Source of the DNA: Shimia biformata
GTDB taxonomy: Bacteria > Pseudomonadota > Alphaproteobacteria > Rhodobacterales > Rhodobacteraceae
DNA: 64,000 bases
Reading direction: 5' to 3'
NCBI RefSeq assembly: GCF_016888515.1
Contig: NZ_JAFEJK010000001.1
Coordinates: 1,955,475-2,019,474, forward strand
Shown here: in pieces, positions 17,456 through 26,429 of the stretch
How positions within the stretch are numbered: position 1 is the stretch's first letter
How the letters are laid out: the number at the start of each line of letters is the position of its first letter
The notes under the pieces: generated by a model
What the model was told of the DNA's origin: nothing
What the model saw: the letters and a program-made list of their open reading frames with translations, nothing else
Database searches by the model: none
Translations under genes and position numbers: made by a program

Positions 17456-18039
17456 ACCACCAGTTTCGGACAATACCCATTTGCCAGCGCCACCCGCGTC
17501 GGTTCCGGTGTCAGCACCGTCACCCGTCCTGTTGGTTTGGGCCGCGCCGGACCATAACCCGCCCCCAGATAGGGCCGCATCGCATCCTGCCAAAGCAGCG
17601 CCGGGCCGGTGTCGGTCAGGATGAATGTGCCATCGGGCAGGGTGGTGACCTGAGCATCGTCGCGCCGTTGACCAAAGGTGCGCGGCACCGCGCGGGCGGC
17701 GTGCAGCCTGTCGTCGAACCCCGTGACCCGGCCATGATGCCCGGCAGCATGAAGAAAGGCGTTGAAATCCTCGCGCCGACACTCGCCACAGGGCCTGTGC
17801 CCGGCCGCCAGAGCCACCGCTTCATCGTGGAAAAACAACTCGGTATAGGCGCCGGGGGCCATGATCGGGCGGCGGCGGTTCTTGAAATCCAACACGCAAC
17901 ACACCCATGCCCTGTGCCGCCACCGCCGATGGGTCAGACCGCGCCCGTCATGCAGATTCCCGCGATTGCCCATGAACGCCCCGCGCCAGTCCTGGGCGGT
18001 GATCTCTCCTGTAGGCAAAACGCGGTTCTGGCGGGGCAT
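17452..18039 (-). CDS. Conserved hypothetical protein with an Ada-like Cys motif
   Basis: A 195-residue soluble protein that I cannot assign to a characterised family. Residues 69-87 read FF...EAVALAAGHRPCGEC, which closely resembles the metal-binding half-motif of Ada proteins ([VF]FF..A.AA.AAG.RPC..C). Upstream there is a CysCys pair (47-48) in WVCCVLDF and an N-terminal MGNRGNLHDG stretch; another Cys is at 190. No helix-turn-helix or methyltransferase domain follows. ATG 18039 is preferred because longer starts add unrelated sequence overlapping the upstream reductase. Its stop overlaps that of the ABC-F gene, and the flavodoxin-fold reductase lies 47 bp upstream on the same strand. Confidence 0.75.
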   Translation of the reverse strand: MPRQNRVLPTGEITAQDWRGAFMGNRGNLHDGRGLTHRRWRHRAWVCCVLDFKNRRRPIMAPGAYTELFFHDEAVALAAGHRPCGECRREDFNAFLHAAGHHGRVTGFDDRLHAARAVPRTFGQRRDDAQVTTLPDGTFILTDTGPALLWQDAMRPYLGAGYGPARPKPTGRVTVLTPEPTRVALANGYCPKLVV

Positions 18040-18086
18040 GGGCAAACTCTGCGGCGAAATACGTGCCGACGCAAGCGTGTCCGCTG

Positions 18087-18680
18087 TCAGGCACCGGGGC
18101 AGGGCAAGGTGGCACCAATCTGCGCGCAGCGTGCCAGCAGTGCGGCGCGACGGTCCGCCGACCCCCTGGCGCCGCACAGCAGCTCAAGCCTGCGCGGGGA
18201 CAGGCCGAAATAGCCAAACGTGCCGTCAATCCACGTGGTTTCCATCGCCTGCAAATGCCCCTTGGCGCGAATCTCGTCCGATCTGGCCCCCGCCGGAACC
18301 AGCAGCACACCGCTGCGGGGGCGTTGCAGGGACAGGTCCGGGTCGCCCAGCTGATCATAGGCCCAGCCCCAGCTAAAGACCCGGTCGACCCAGCCCTTTG
18401 TCATCGCAGGCATCCCCCACCAGAACAGCGGAAAGACAAGACAGACCGCATCGGCCCGCGCCACACGTGCCTGTTCCTGAAGGACGTCCGGGGGTGTGGT
18501 TTCGGGGCGCGCATCGGCGTCGATATCGGCCATCGACCAGCGCGGGTCAAAGCCTTCGGCATGCAGGTCGGCCAGCTCGCAGCTATGACCCGCCGCCGTC
18601 GCGCCGGCCATGAAAGAACGCGCGGCAGCGGCGCTGAACGAGGATTTGTCGGGGTGGTCGAGAACCGTGAGAATATGCAT
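18087..18680 (-). CDS. Flavodoxin-fold NAD(P)H:quinone oxidoreductase
   Basis: A 197-residue flavoprotein of the NQO/KefF-like family that reduces quinones or other electrophiles with NAD(P)H. The N-terminal HILTVLDHPDKSSFSAA segment is the phosphate-binding strand-loop for FMN/FAD, and LVFPLFWWGMPAMTKGWVDR is the hallmark flavin/active-site segment. ATG 18680 starts exactly at the first beta-strand; a GTG 13 codons upstream (18719) is an alternative. A MerR-type promoter with 19-bp spacer lies just upstream, so redox- or ligand-responsive activation is expected. The downstream Ada-like gene may be cotranscribed. Confidence 0.87.
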   Translation of the reverse strand: MHILTVLDHPDKSSFSAAAARSFMAGATAAGHSCELADLHAEGFDPRWSMADIDADARPETTPPDVLQEQARVARADAVCLVFPLFWWGMPAMTKGWVDRVFSWGWAYDQLGDPDLSLQRPRSGVLLVPAGARSDEIRAKGHLQAMETTWIDGTFGYFGLSPRRLELLCGARGSADRRAALLARCAQIGATLPCPGA

Positions 18681-18745
18681 CCAGACGCGCACCTTTTGTC
18701 CATTGGGGGCAGCCACCACCGTGATTGGCCGCTTGCGGTCAGAAG

Positions 18746-18776
18746 GTTCTAGTCTCTCAACTTAGGTTGAGGTCAA
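18746..18776 (-). promoter_or_regulatory. MerR/SoxR-type promoter-operator
   Basis: On the minus strand a -35 TTGACC (18771-18776) and a -10 TAGAAC (18746-18751) are separated by 19 bp, the over-long spacer typical of MerR-family activated promoters. Inside the spacer is a perfect dyad CTCAAC-TTAG-GTTGAG (plus-strand 18756-18771). The 18-bp core matches the E. coli soxS SoxR site, as I recall it, at 14 of 18 positions. It drives the NAD(P)H:quinone oxidoreductase gene. Confidence 0.78.
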
Positions 18777-18823
18777 GCGTCAAAGGTATAATAAAAACAG
18801 TTGGTTGGAAAATATCCGGTAAT

Positions 18824-18847
18824 GCGCACCCCGGTGCCGGGGCGCGC
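18824..18847 (-). terminator. Hairpin downstream of the SDR gene, possible terminator
   Basis: GCGC-A-CCCCGG-TG-CCGGGG-C-GCGC forms a strong hairpin 17 bp after the SDR stop. The sequence beyond it on the minus strand is AT-rich (ATATTTTCC) but lacks a clean T-run, so termination is an inference. Confidence 0.4.
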
Positions 18848-18863
18848 AGCTGTCCATGTCGCG

Positions 18864-19619
18864 TCACTGCATCCGAAGCGCGCCGTCGATGCGGATGACC
18901 TCGCCGTTGAGATAGCCGTTCTCGACGATGAACCCGGCAAGGCGGGCGTATTCCGACGGATCGCCCAGCCGTTTCGGGCAGGTCACGTCTGCGGCCAGCT
19001 GGTCCTGCACCTCTTGCGGCAGACCTTTCAGCATCGGGGTCAGGAAGATACCCGGCGCGATCGCCATGACGCGGATGCCCGAGCGGGCCAGGTCGCGCGC
19101 CATGGGCAGGGACAGCCCGACAATCCCGCCCTTGGAGGCGGCATAGGCGGCCTGACCGCGCTGCCCGTCCATCGCGGCGATTGAGGCGGTGTTGATGATG
19201 ACACCCCGCGCGCCATCCGCTTCGGCGTCATTCTGCGCCATGACCTCGGCGGCAAGGCGGGCGACGTTGAAGGATCCGACAAGGTTGATGTCGATGGTCT
19301 TCTGGAACGTGTGCAGCGGGTGCGGGCCGTTCTTGCCGATGGTCGTCGCGGCGGGCGCGATCCCGGCGCAGTTCACGGCGGCGGTGATGCTGCCCATGGC
19401 GTCCCTGGCGGCGGCAATGGCGGCGGCGACCGAGTCTTCGTCGGTCACGTCGGTCTTGTGGAAGGTGCCGCCCAGTTCGGCGGCGACCTTCTGACCGGCC
19501 TCTTCGTTCAGGTCAAACAGCGCGACTTTGGCACCGTTTGCGGCAAAGTGGCGGGCCGTGGCTTCGCCCAGGCCCGAGGCGCCGCCGGTGATCACGGCGC
19601 AGGTGGTGTCGAGTTTCAT
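18864..19619 (-). CDS. SDR oxidoreductase, 3-hydroxyacyl-CoA dehydrogenase type II-like
   Basis: A 251-residue classical short-chain dehydrogenase. The cofactor-binding TGGASGLGEATAR is at residues 11-23, NCAGIAPA follows, and the catalytic Ser...Tyr-x-x-x-Lys is visible as TASIAAMDGQRGQAAYAASK. Sequence such as TFQKTIDINLVGSFNVARLAA resembles 17beta-HSD10/FadB2x-type 3-hydroxyacyl-CoA dehydrogenases acting in beta-oxidation or branched-chain amino-acid breakdown. Asp after the second strand (LFDLNEE) indicates NAD rather than NADP. A good ribosome site (GGGAGGA) precedes the ATG, and a TetR-like dyad lies in the promoter. Exact substrate is inferred. Confidence 0.87.
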   Translation of the reverse strand: MKLDTTCAVITGGASGLGEATARHFAANGAKVALFDLNEEAGQKVAAELGGTFHKTDVTDEDSVAAAIAAARDAMGSITAAVNCAGIAPAATTIGKNGPHPLHTFQKTIDINLVGSFNVARLAAEVMAQNDAEADGARGVIINTASIAAMDGQRGQAAYAASKGGIVGLSLPMARDLARSGIRVMAIAPGIFLTPMLKGLPQEVQDQLAADVTCPKRLGDPSEYARLAGFIVENGYLNGEVIRIDGALRMQ

Positions 19620-19641
19620 GGGGCGGTTCCTCCCGGTTAAA

Positions 19642-19671
19642 TGAACATGCGTTCAGATAGCGTAACGTCAA
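19642..19671 (-). promoter_or_regulatory. SDR promoter with TGAAC/GTTCA dyad
   Basis: A perfect inverted repeat TGAAC-ATGC-GTTCA (19642-19655) lies 22-36 bp upstream of the SDR start. On the minus strand a TTGACG -35-like element (19666-19671) is spaced 16-17 bp from a weak -10-like CATGTT that overlaps the dyad. The dyad has the form of operators used by TetR-family repressors of fatty-acid or branched-chain catabolism; no regulator gene is adjacent. Confidence 0.45.
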
Positions 19672-19811
19672 CTTCGCTGTAAAGCGCGACGCGACGTTGC
19701 GGGAGAGTCCGGGGAACAGGAGTTGGGAGAGGGGCGTTGCCCCTCGCCTTGAAGACGCGGTTCGCGTCCCCAAGGCTCACCCCAAGGTATTTGTGGCAAG
19801 AGGAAGCGGGA

Positions 19812-21098
19812 TCAGCTTTCCAACTGCACCAGCGCGTGGCGTTTCTTGCCTGCCGACAGCTTGATCGGCGAGGCAAGCGCGGCCGCGTCGATCATGGTGC
19901 CCGCATCGGTCAGCGGCGCGTCGTCAAGCCGCGCGCCGTTTTCCGCGATCAGCCGCTTGGCGTCCTTGCCCGATTTCGCCAATCCCGAGCGCACGATCAG
20001 CTGCACGATCGAGATACCGCCCGCGACCTCGTCCGGGGACAGGGTCAGGGTCGGCAGGTCGTCGCCAATGCCGCCTTTTTCAAAGACCTCGCGCGCGGTT
20101 GCCTCGGCTGCGGCGGCGGCCTCGGCCCCGTGGCACAGGGTCGTGACCTCGTTGGCAAGGCGGATCTTGGCCTCGTTGATCTCGGACCCGGCCAGCGCGC
20201 CAAGGCGGTCGCATTCATCCACGGGAAGCTCGGTATAAAGCTTGAGGAAGCGGCCGACGTCGGCGTCGGTGGTGTTGCGCCAGAACTGCCAGAACTCGTA
20301 AGGCGACCGCATGTCGGCATTGAGCCAGATCGCGCCATCGGCGGTCTTGCCCATCTTCTTGCCATCCGAGGTGGTCAGAAGCGGCGTCGTCAGGCCATAG
20401 ACCTCGTGGTCGATCACCCGGCGGGTCAGGTCGATACCATTGACGATATTGCCCCACTGGTCGCTGCCGCCGAACTGCACCAGGCAGCCATAGCGCCGGT
20501 TCAGCTCCATGAAGTCATAGGCCTGGAGGATCATGTAGTTGAATTCCAGGAAGGACAGCGATTGTTCGCGGTCGAGCCGGGATTTCACCGATTCAAACGA
20601 CAGCATCCGGTTGACGCTGAAATGCCGCCCGATGTCGCGCAGGAAATCGAGGTAGTTCAGGCTGTCGAGCCACTCGGCGTTGTTCAGCATCAGCGCGACA
20701 TTATCACGCCCTACCGCTTCGCTGCTTGAGGGCATGGGGCCATCTTCATAGGCGATGTATTTGGCAAAGACCTGCTTGATGCCGGCGATATTGTCGTCGA
20801 TCTGGTCGGGCGTCAGCAGCGGGCGCTCATCGGCCCGGAATGACGGATCACCGACCTTGGTGGTGCCGCCGCCCATCAGCGTGATCGGCTTGTGACCCGT
20901 TTTCTGCAGCCAGCGCAGCGTCATGATCTGGATCAGCGATCCGACATGAAGGCTCTTGGCGGTTGCGTCAAAGCCGATATAACCCGGCACACCCCCCATG
21001 TTCAGCGCCTCGTCGAGGCCCTGATAATCGGTGCAGTCAGCAAGGAAACCGCGTTCCATCATCACGCGGATGAATTCCGATTTGGGGTGGTAGGTCAT
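19812..21098 (-). CDS. tyrS: Tyrosyl-tRNA synthetase
   Basis: A 428-residue class I aminoacyl-tRNA synthetase for tyrosine. The HIGH-type motif is HVGS at 51-54, the tyrosine-recognition region contains [25 protein letters not shown]-type sequence ([15 protein letters not shown]), and the KMSKS loop is KKMGKTADG. The C-terminal S4-like RNA-binding domain runs to [18 protein letters not shown] 21098 is used; the frame stays open upstream but enters the divergent anmK gene. The 192 bp between tyrS and the SDR gene carry the SDR promoter and no gene. Confidence 0.96.
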   Translation of the reverse strand: MTYHPKSEFIRVMMERGFLADCTDYQGLDEALNMGGVPGYIGFDATAKSLHVGSLIQIMTLRWLQKTGHKPITLMGGGTTKVGDPSFRADERPLLTPDQIDDNIAGIKQVFAKYIAYEDGPMPSSSEAVGRDNVALMLNNAEWLDSLNYLDFLRDIGRHFSVNRMLSFESVKSRLDREQSLSFLEFNYMILQAYDFMELNRRYGCLVQFGGSDQWGNIVNGIDLTRRVIDHEVYGLTTPLLTTSDGKKMGKTADGAIWLNADMRSPYEFWQFWRNTTDADVGRFLKLYTELPVDECDRLGALAGSEINEAKIRLANEVTTLCHGAEAAAAAEATAREVFEKGGIGDDLPTLTLSPDEVAGGISIVQLIVRSGLAKSGKDAKRLIAENGARLDDAPLTDAGTMIDAAALASPIKLSAGKKRHALVQLES

Positions 21099-21161
21099 GT
21101 CTTTGGTCCCGTATGGTTTGCGGGGCCGTGTATAGGCGGCATAGGGGCAAAGGAAAAGGCC

Positions 21162-22286
21162 ATGTTGAAGGGCCGTGACAGGGACGCAGAAAAGGGGCGG
21201 GTGATGCGGGCGCTGGGGGCGATGTCGGGCACATCGCTGGATGGGGTCGATGCGGCCATCGTCGAGACCGACGGCCATGTGATCCACGCATTTGGCGACA
21301 GCGCCTACCGGCCCTATTCCGAAGCCGAACGCGCGGTTCTGGCCGCCGGGCTGGGCTGCTGGTCGGGCGACGCGGTCGAGGCGGCGGCGGATGTGGTCGA
21401 GGCCGCCCATGTCGAATTGCTGGGCCAGTTTCAGGGCGTTGACCTTGTCGGCTTCCACGGCCAGACGCTGGCCCATGATCCACGCGGGCGCGGCACGTTG
21501 CAGGTGGGCGATGGTCAGGTTTTGGCCGAGGCGCTGGAATGCCCGGTGGTGTGGGATTTCCGCTCGGCCGATGTGGAACTGGGCGGCGAGGGCGCGCCGC
21601 TGGCGCCGTTCTTTCATTTCGCCTGCGCAAAATGGGCCGGGCTGACGGAGCCCGTCGTGTTTCTGAACCTTGGCGGCGTGGGCAATGTGACATGGGTCGA
21701 CCCGTCCTGCGACCGGCCCGAGGACAAGGGCGCGCTGGTCGCCTTTGACACCGGTCCCGCCAATGCGCCAATCAATGATTTCGTGCGCGAGCGTCTGGGG
21801 ATCGACTTTGACCGCGATGGCGAACTGGCCCGCAAGGGGCGGGTCGAAACCGGGGCGCTGGAACTGTTTCTGGCCGAGCCGTATTTCTCAAGAATGCCGC
21901 CGAAGTCGCTGGACCGGAACGATTTTCCCGAAATGATCGGGCTGGTGCGGGAACTGTCGGATGCCGATGCCGTCGCCACCCTGACCGCGATGAGCGCCGC
22001 CGCCGTCGCGCAAGGCATGATCCACTGCCCGAAACTGCCGGGTCAGGTTCTGGTGACGGGCGGCGGGCGGCACAACCCGGTCCTGATGGAGATGCTGCGC
22101 GTGTCGCTTGATTGTCCCGTCGCCCCGGTCGAGACGGTGGGTCTGGATGGCGACATGCTGGAAGCACAGGCTTTTGCCTATCTCGCGGTGCGGGTCGCCA
22201 AGGGCTTGCCGACCTCCTGTCCCTCGACCACCGGCGTGCGGGCGCTGGTGGGGGGCGGCGTGGTCAGCAGGCCGGAAGAAGACTAA
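21162..22286 (+). CDS. anmK: Anhydro-N-acetylmuramic acid kinase
   Basis: A ~374-residue ASKHA-fold kinase that phosphorylates and opens 1,6-anhydroMurNAc to MurNAc-6-phosphate in cell-wall recycling. The N-terminal [14 protein letters not shown] motif is diagnostic; [36 protein letters not shown] and [12 protein letters not shown] mark the nucleotide and sugar sites. ATG 21162 has AAGGAAAAGG upstream; ATG 21204, at MRALGAM, is the alternative with a GGGGCGGG site. It is divergent from tyrS and functionally follows NagZ encoded at 5.8 kb. Confidence 0.94.
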   Translation: MLKGRDRDAEKGRVMRALGAMSGTSLDGVDAAIVETDGHVIHAFGDSAYRPYSEAERAVLAAGLGCWSGDAVEAAADVVEAAHVELLGQFQGVDLVGFHGQTLAHDPRGRGTLQVGDGQVLAEALECPVVWDFRSADVELGGEGAPLAPFFHFACAKWAGLTEPVVFLNLGGVGNVTWVDPSCDRPEDKGALVAFDTGPANAPINDFVRERLGIDFDRDGELARKGRVETGALELFLAEPYFSRMPPKSLDRNDFPEMIGLVRELSDADAVATLTAMSAAAVAQGMIHCPKLPGQVLVTGGGRHNPVLMEMLRVSLDCPVAPVETVGLDGDMLEAQAFAYLAVRVAKGLPTSCPSTTGVRALVGGGVVSRPEED

Positions 22287-22708
22287 GGAATATTAAAGCC
22301 TTCCGGGGCGAGGGTAAACCCGTCGAACTGAAAACCCGGCGACACGGTGCAACCGACCAGCGTCCAGTCCCCGGTGGTCTCGGCGGCCTGCCAGTGGTCT
22401 TTTGGCACGATCAGTTGCGGCGATTGGCCGGCAGTCAGGTCAGGGCCAAGGACACGCCGTTCGGCGGGACCTGTATCGTTTTCCGAGATCGACAGGATCA
22501 GTGGCGCGCCGGCGTGGAAATGCCAGATCTCGACCGCGTCGACCCGGTGCCAATGGCTGCGCTCGCCGTGGGCCAGCAGGAACAGGATCGCGGTGCCGCT
22601 GGGCCGGTCGCCGCCTGCGGCCTCGGCGATCCATGTCTGCCGGTAATGCCCGCCTTCGGGATGGGGCGACAGGTTCAGCTGTTGGATGATCTGTTGTGCG
22701 TTTGTCAT
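22283..22708 (-). CDS. Cupin-fold protein, DUF985 family
   Basis: A 141-residue single-domain cupin. Seen features: [14 protein letters not shown] at the N-terminus (the DUF985 hallmark), then [21 protein letters not shown] with several His/Glu that could bind a metal, and [10 protein letters not shown]. Related proteins resemble sugar epimerases in fold but their role is unsettled. It converges on anmK with a 4-bp overlap of stops, and its start overlaps the HAD gene upstream by 4 bp, so those two form an operon. Confidence 0.88.
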   Translation of the reverse strand: MTNAQQIIQQLNLSPHPEGGHYRQTWIAEAAGGDRPSGTAILFLLAHGERSHWHRVDAVEIWHFHAGAPLILSISENDTGPAERRVLGPDLTAGQSPQLIVPKDHWQAAETTGDWTLVGCTVSPGFQFDGFTLAPEGFNIP

Positions 22709-23409
22709 GGCGACGGAACCGCGAATTTTGCCTCAAGTATTGCGGCGACCTCGTTGAAATCATTGGCGATAATGTCCCAGTTGTCGGTTGGGGACAGGTC
22801 GGTTTCCTGATCCGGTCCGTGTTCCGACCGTCGCAGCACGAAGGCGGTTTGCAACCCGGCGGCGCGGGCTGCGACCAGGTCGTTGTTGTGGGCGGCCACC
22901 ATCATCACTTCGTCGGGCGGCAGGCGCAGCGCGGCGCAGCTGGCCAGGTAAACCGATGGGTTGGGTTTGTAGTCCTGCGCGATATCGGCGCCCAGGATAC
23001 AGTCCCACGGCAGCCCGGCAAACCGCGCCAGCCGGGTCATCAGCGCAATCGACCCGTTCGAGCAGGGCGCGATGATGGCCCGCCGCCTGAGGCGTGTCAG
23101 GCCGGGCACGACATCGGGCCAGGGCGTCAGCCGCTCCCAGGCTTGGTTCAGCGCGTCCGGGTTGCCCGGATCGACACCGAAACGCTTGGCGACACGGTCA
23201 AGATTTTCCCGGTGCAGCACATCCAGCGCGACATAACCCCGGTTGCCGTCGCGCACCCGCGCCATGGCCGGGTCATATTCGCCGCGCCACGCGTCGGCAA
23301 AGGCAAGGGCATCGACACCGGGCAGGGCGGCGGCAACGTCTCGTGCAACCGAGCTGCGCCAGTCGACGCAGGTGCCAAACACATCAAAGATAAGGGCTTT
23401 GGGTGACAT
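22705..23409 (-). CDS. Haloacid dehalogenase, type II (HAD superfamily)
   Basis: A 234-residue HAD hydrolase resembling (S)-2-haloacid dehalogenases. Motif I is LIFDVFGTCVDWR with nucleophile Asp9; motif II is in APCSNGS; motif III Lys is in DYKPNPSVY; motif IV is in MMVAAHNNDLVAARAAG. The DVFGT...DW sequence and AAHNNDL loop are those of the L-2-haloacid dehalogenase clade, so hydrolysis of a short 2-haloacid is possible but unproven. ATG 23409 fits the family N-terminus. It starts a two-gene unit with the DUF985 cupin. Confidence 0.88.
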   Translation of the reverse strand: MSPKALIFDVFGTCVDWRSSVARDVAAALPGVDALAFADAWRGEYDPAMARVRDGNRGYVALDVLHRENLDRVAKRFGVDPGNPDALNQAWERLTPWPDVVPGLTRLRRRAIIAPCSNGSIALMTRLARFAGLPWDCILGADIAQDYKPNPSVYLASCAALRLPPDEVMMVAAHNNDLVAARAAGLQTAFVLRRSEHGPDQETDLSPTDNWDIIANDFNEVAAILEAKFAVPSP

Positions 23410-23512
23410 GGCCCCGACTAAACGCGCAAGCGCCGGATTGTTCAAGCTCTTGTGGCGCCTGCGCTGTAGAAGGCAACCGCCGTGGCCCATTCGGGACGCG
23501 GCCTTGGGGCAC

Positions 23513-23545
23513 AAAAAAAAGGGGCGCAAGCCGATGCCGCGCCCC
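23513..23545 (-). terminator. Rho-independent terminator of eno
   Basis: On the minus strand GGGGCGC...GCGCCCC (plus 23521-23545) is followed by eight T residues. It lies 24 bp after the eno stop and is a classical intrinsic terminator. Confidence 0.88.
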
Positions 23546-23568
23546 GTTTCACTGTGAGGTTGTCGGGC

Positions 23569-24909
<1,341 letters not shown>

Positions 24910-24916
24910 CAGGGCA

Positions 24917-24930
24917 TGTTATCGCTAACA
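24917..24930. promoter_or_regulatory. LacI-type palindrome (CceR-like operator), site 1
   Basis: TGTTA-TCGC-TAACA is a perfect 14-bp palindrome frame with central CG, matching TGTTA-N-CG-N-TAACA at all 12 defined positions. It lies just upstream of the eno -35. The form is that of LacI-family operators, and in Rhodobacter the central-carbon regulator CceR is a LacI-family protein; assignment to CceR is an inference. Confidence 0.65.
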
Positions 24931-24945
24931 GCGTACTTTTTATCA

Positions 24946-24959
24946 GGTTAGGGCTAACA
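24946..24959. promoter_or_regulatory. LacI-type palindrome (CceR-like operator), site 2
   Basis: GGTTA-GGGC-TAACA matches the same 12-position pattern at 10 positions, 29 bp centre-to-centre from site 1. It overlaps the stop codon (TAG at 24954-24956 on the minus strand) of the upstream DMT gene. Confidence 0.5.
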
Positions 24960-25850
24960 GTTTGGTTGTAACGGAGCTTCTGTCATCTGCATGGCGATGC
25001 GGCGTTCGCGCAGATAGGTGTAAAGCCCCGAGGCAATGATCAGCCCGGCGCCAAGATAGGTCAGCATCTCGGGGCGCTCGCCCAGAATCACGATGCCCAG
25101 GATCAGCGCAAAGACCATGCGGGTATAGCGAAACGGCGCCAGCGCCACGGCGTCGCCGATCCGGGTCGAGACGACAATCGCGAAATAGCCCATGACGCCA
25201 AACAGAACAGTCGTTGCCATGCCCGCAGTCTGGCCCGCGGTTGCCGGCACAAGCGCGGTGCCCATCACCAGCATCAGAAGCGGGCCGGAAATCACCAATG
25301 CCGCAAACCCCTGAAACGCCACCGTCAGCGACGGCACGGATTTCGGCAAGCGGCGCGAGATCAGATCACGGGCCGAGATCAGAACCGTCGCCGCCAGCAC
25401 CAGCAGCGTGGCCGGGTCAAACCCGGTGGTGCCGGGGCGGATGATCAGCAGGATGCCAAAGAAGCCGACCGAGATCGCCGCCCAGCGGCGCCAGCCCACG
25501 GTTTCCCCAAGAAACAGCGCCGCCCCCATGGTCAGCATCAGCGGGCTGGTCTGCAACACGGTGGCAAAAACCGACAGCGGCACCAACCACAGGCCCAGCA
25601 CCATGCAGATCGCCAGCATGCCTTCCAGCGCGCTGCGCAGATACAGCATTCCGGTGCCTGCTCCGGTCGGGAAAAGTGCTTGGCCGCGCGCCTTGGCAAT
25701 CGCGGCAAAGATCACCGCGCCGCCAAACCCCAGCATCAACAGGACCTGACCCGGCGGCAGCGACGCGGCCATATGCTTGATCATGAAATCCTCGACCCCG
25801 AAGCAGAACATCGAGAAGGTCATCAGAAGGATGCTGTGCAGGTTGTTCAT
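24954..25850 (-). CDS. DMT-superfamily (EamA) transporter
   Basis: A 298-residue protein with ten predicted hydrophobic helices in two EamA repeats (ILLMTFSMFCFGVEDFMIKH at the start; second repeat from about residue 145). Ends with a short polar tail (RIAMQMTEAPLQPNC). ATG 25850 is used; the only in-frame alternative upstream is a TTG. Relatives include RhtA-like and purine or riboflavin exporters, and substrate cannot be inferred. It is upstream of eno on the same strand but separated by the eno operators. Confidence 0.87.
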   Translation of the reverse strand: MNNLHSILLMTFSMFCFGVEDFMIKHMAASLPPGQVLLMLGFGGAVIFAAIAKARGQALFPTGAGTGMLYLRSALEGMLAICMVLGLWLVPLSVFATVLQTSPLMLTMGAALFLGETVGWRRWAAISVGFFGILLIIRPGTTGFDPATLLVLAATVLISARDLISRRLPKSVPSLTVAFQGFAALVISGPLLMLVMGTALVPATAGQTAGMATTVLFGVMGYFAIVVSTRIGDAVALAPFRYTRMVFALILGIVILGERPEMLTYLGAGLIIASGLYTYLRERRIAMQMTEAPLQPNC

Positions 25851-25936
25851 CGCGCAGAGGTCCAAGGGGGGCGCCAATGGGCGCGTCCTTCCGCGCTACC
25901 TGTATTTGATCAAAAGGTAAAGTGCGGGCAGAGGTG

Positions 25937-26350
25937 TCAGGATTTCTTGATCGGCACGCCGTAAAGCTCAAGCTTGTGACCCTTCAGCCGATAGCCCAGC
26001 TTTTCCGCGATCTTTTCCTGAAGCGCCTCGATCTCGGGGTCGACGAACTCGATCACCTCGCCGGAATTGATGTCGATCAGGTGGTCGTGATGTTCGCGTT
26101 CGGCATCCTCATAACGCGCGCGCCCGTCGCCGAACTCGAGCTTGTCAAGAATGCCCGATTCCTCGAACAGCTTGACGGTGCGATAGACCGTTGCCAGAGA
26201 AATCCCCGCGTCGCGCGCCGAGGCGCGGGCATAGAGTTCCTCGACATCCGGGTGATCGTCGCTTTCCTCAAGCACGGCGGCAATGGTGCGGCGCTGGTCG
26301 GTCAGGCGCAGGCCCTTGGCCTCGCAGCGGGAAAGGATCGTGTCGGACAT
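25937..26350 (-). CDS. Fur-family metal-responsive regulator (Fur/Mur type)
   Basis: A 137-residue ferric-uptake-regulator family protein. The winged-helix N-terminal half (LRLTDQRRTIAAVLEES, ISLATVYRTVKLFEESGIL) is followed by the metal-binding dimerisation domain with EHHDHLIDINSGEVIEF. No HHH-type haem motif as in rhizobial Irr is present, so a Fur/Mur (manganese- or iron-sensing) role is more likely than Irr; this is an inference. The C-terminal CxxC zinc site of some Fur proteins is absent. A candidate target, an iron-binding protein gene, lies at 32-33 kb, but its promoter carries a different dyad type. Confidence 0.9.
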   Translation of the reverse strand: MSDTILSRCEAKGLRLTDQRRTIAAVLEESDDHPDVEELYARASARDAGISLATVYRTVKLFEESGILDKLEFGDGRARYEDAEREHHDHLIDINSGEVIEFVDPEIEALQEKIAEKLGYRLKGHKLELYGVPIKKS

Positions 26351-26429
26351 TGGGCGTGGCGCTTGTGGTCTGATTGGTCTGGGCCACTTTCCTAGCCCTA
26401 ACGCGCGCGTTGCGAAACCCTTTTGTCGC

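Noticed and set aside
18787-18792. Consensus TATAAT on the plus strand downstream of the MerR-type promoter
   Set aside because: No acceptable -35 lies at the right distance and it points only into antisense of the SDR gene, with no gene to serve.
26400-26411. Perfect 12-bp palindrome AACGCGCGCGTT upstream of the Fur-family gene
   Set aside because: It is a simple CG alternation expected in this base composition and not close to any known Fur or Mur box.
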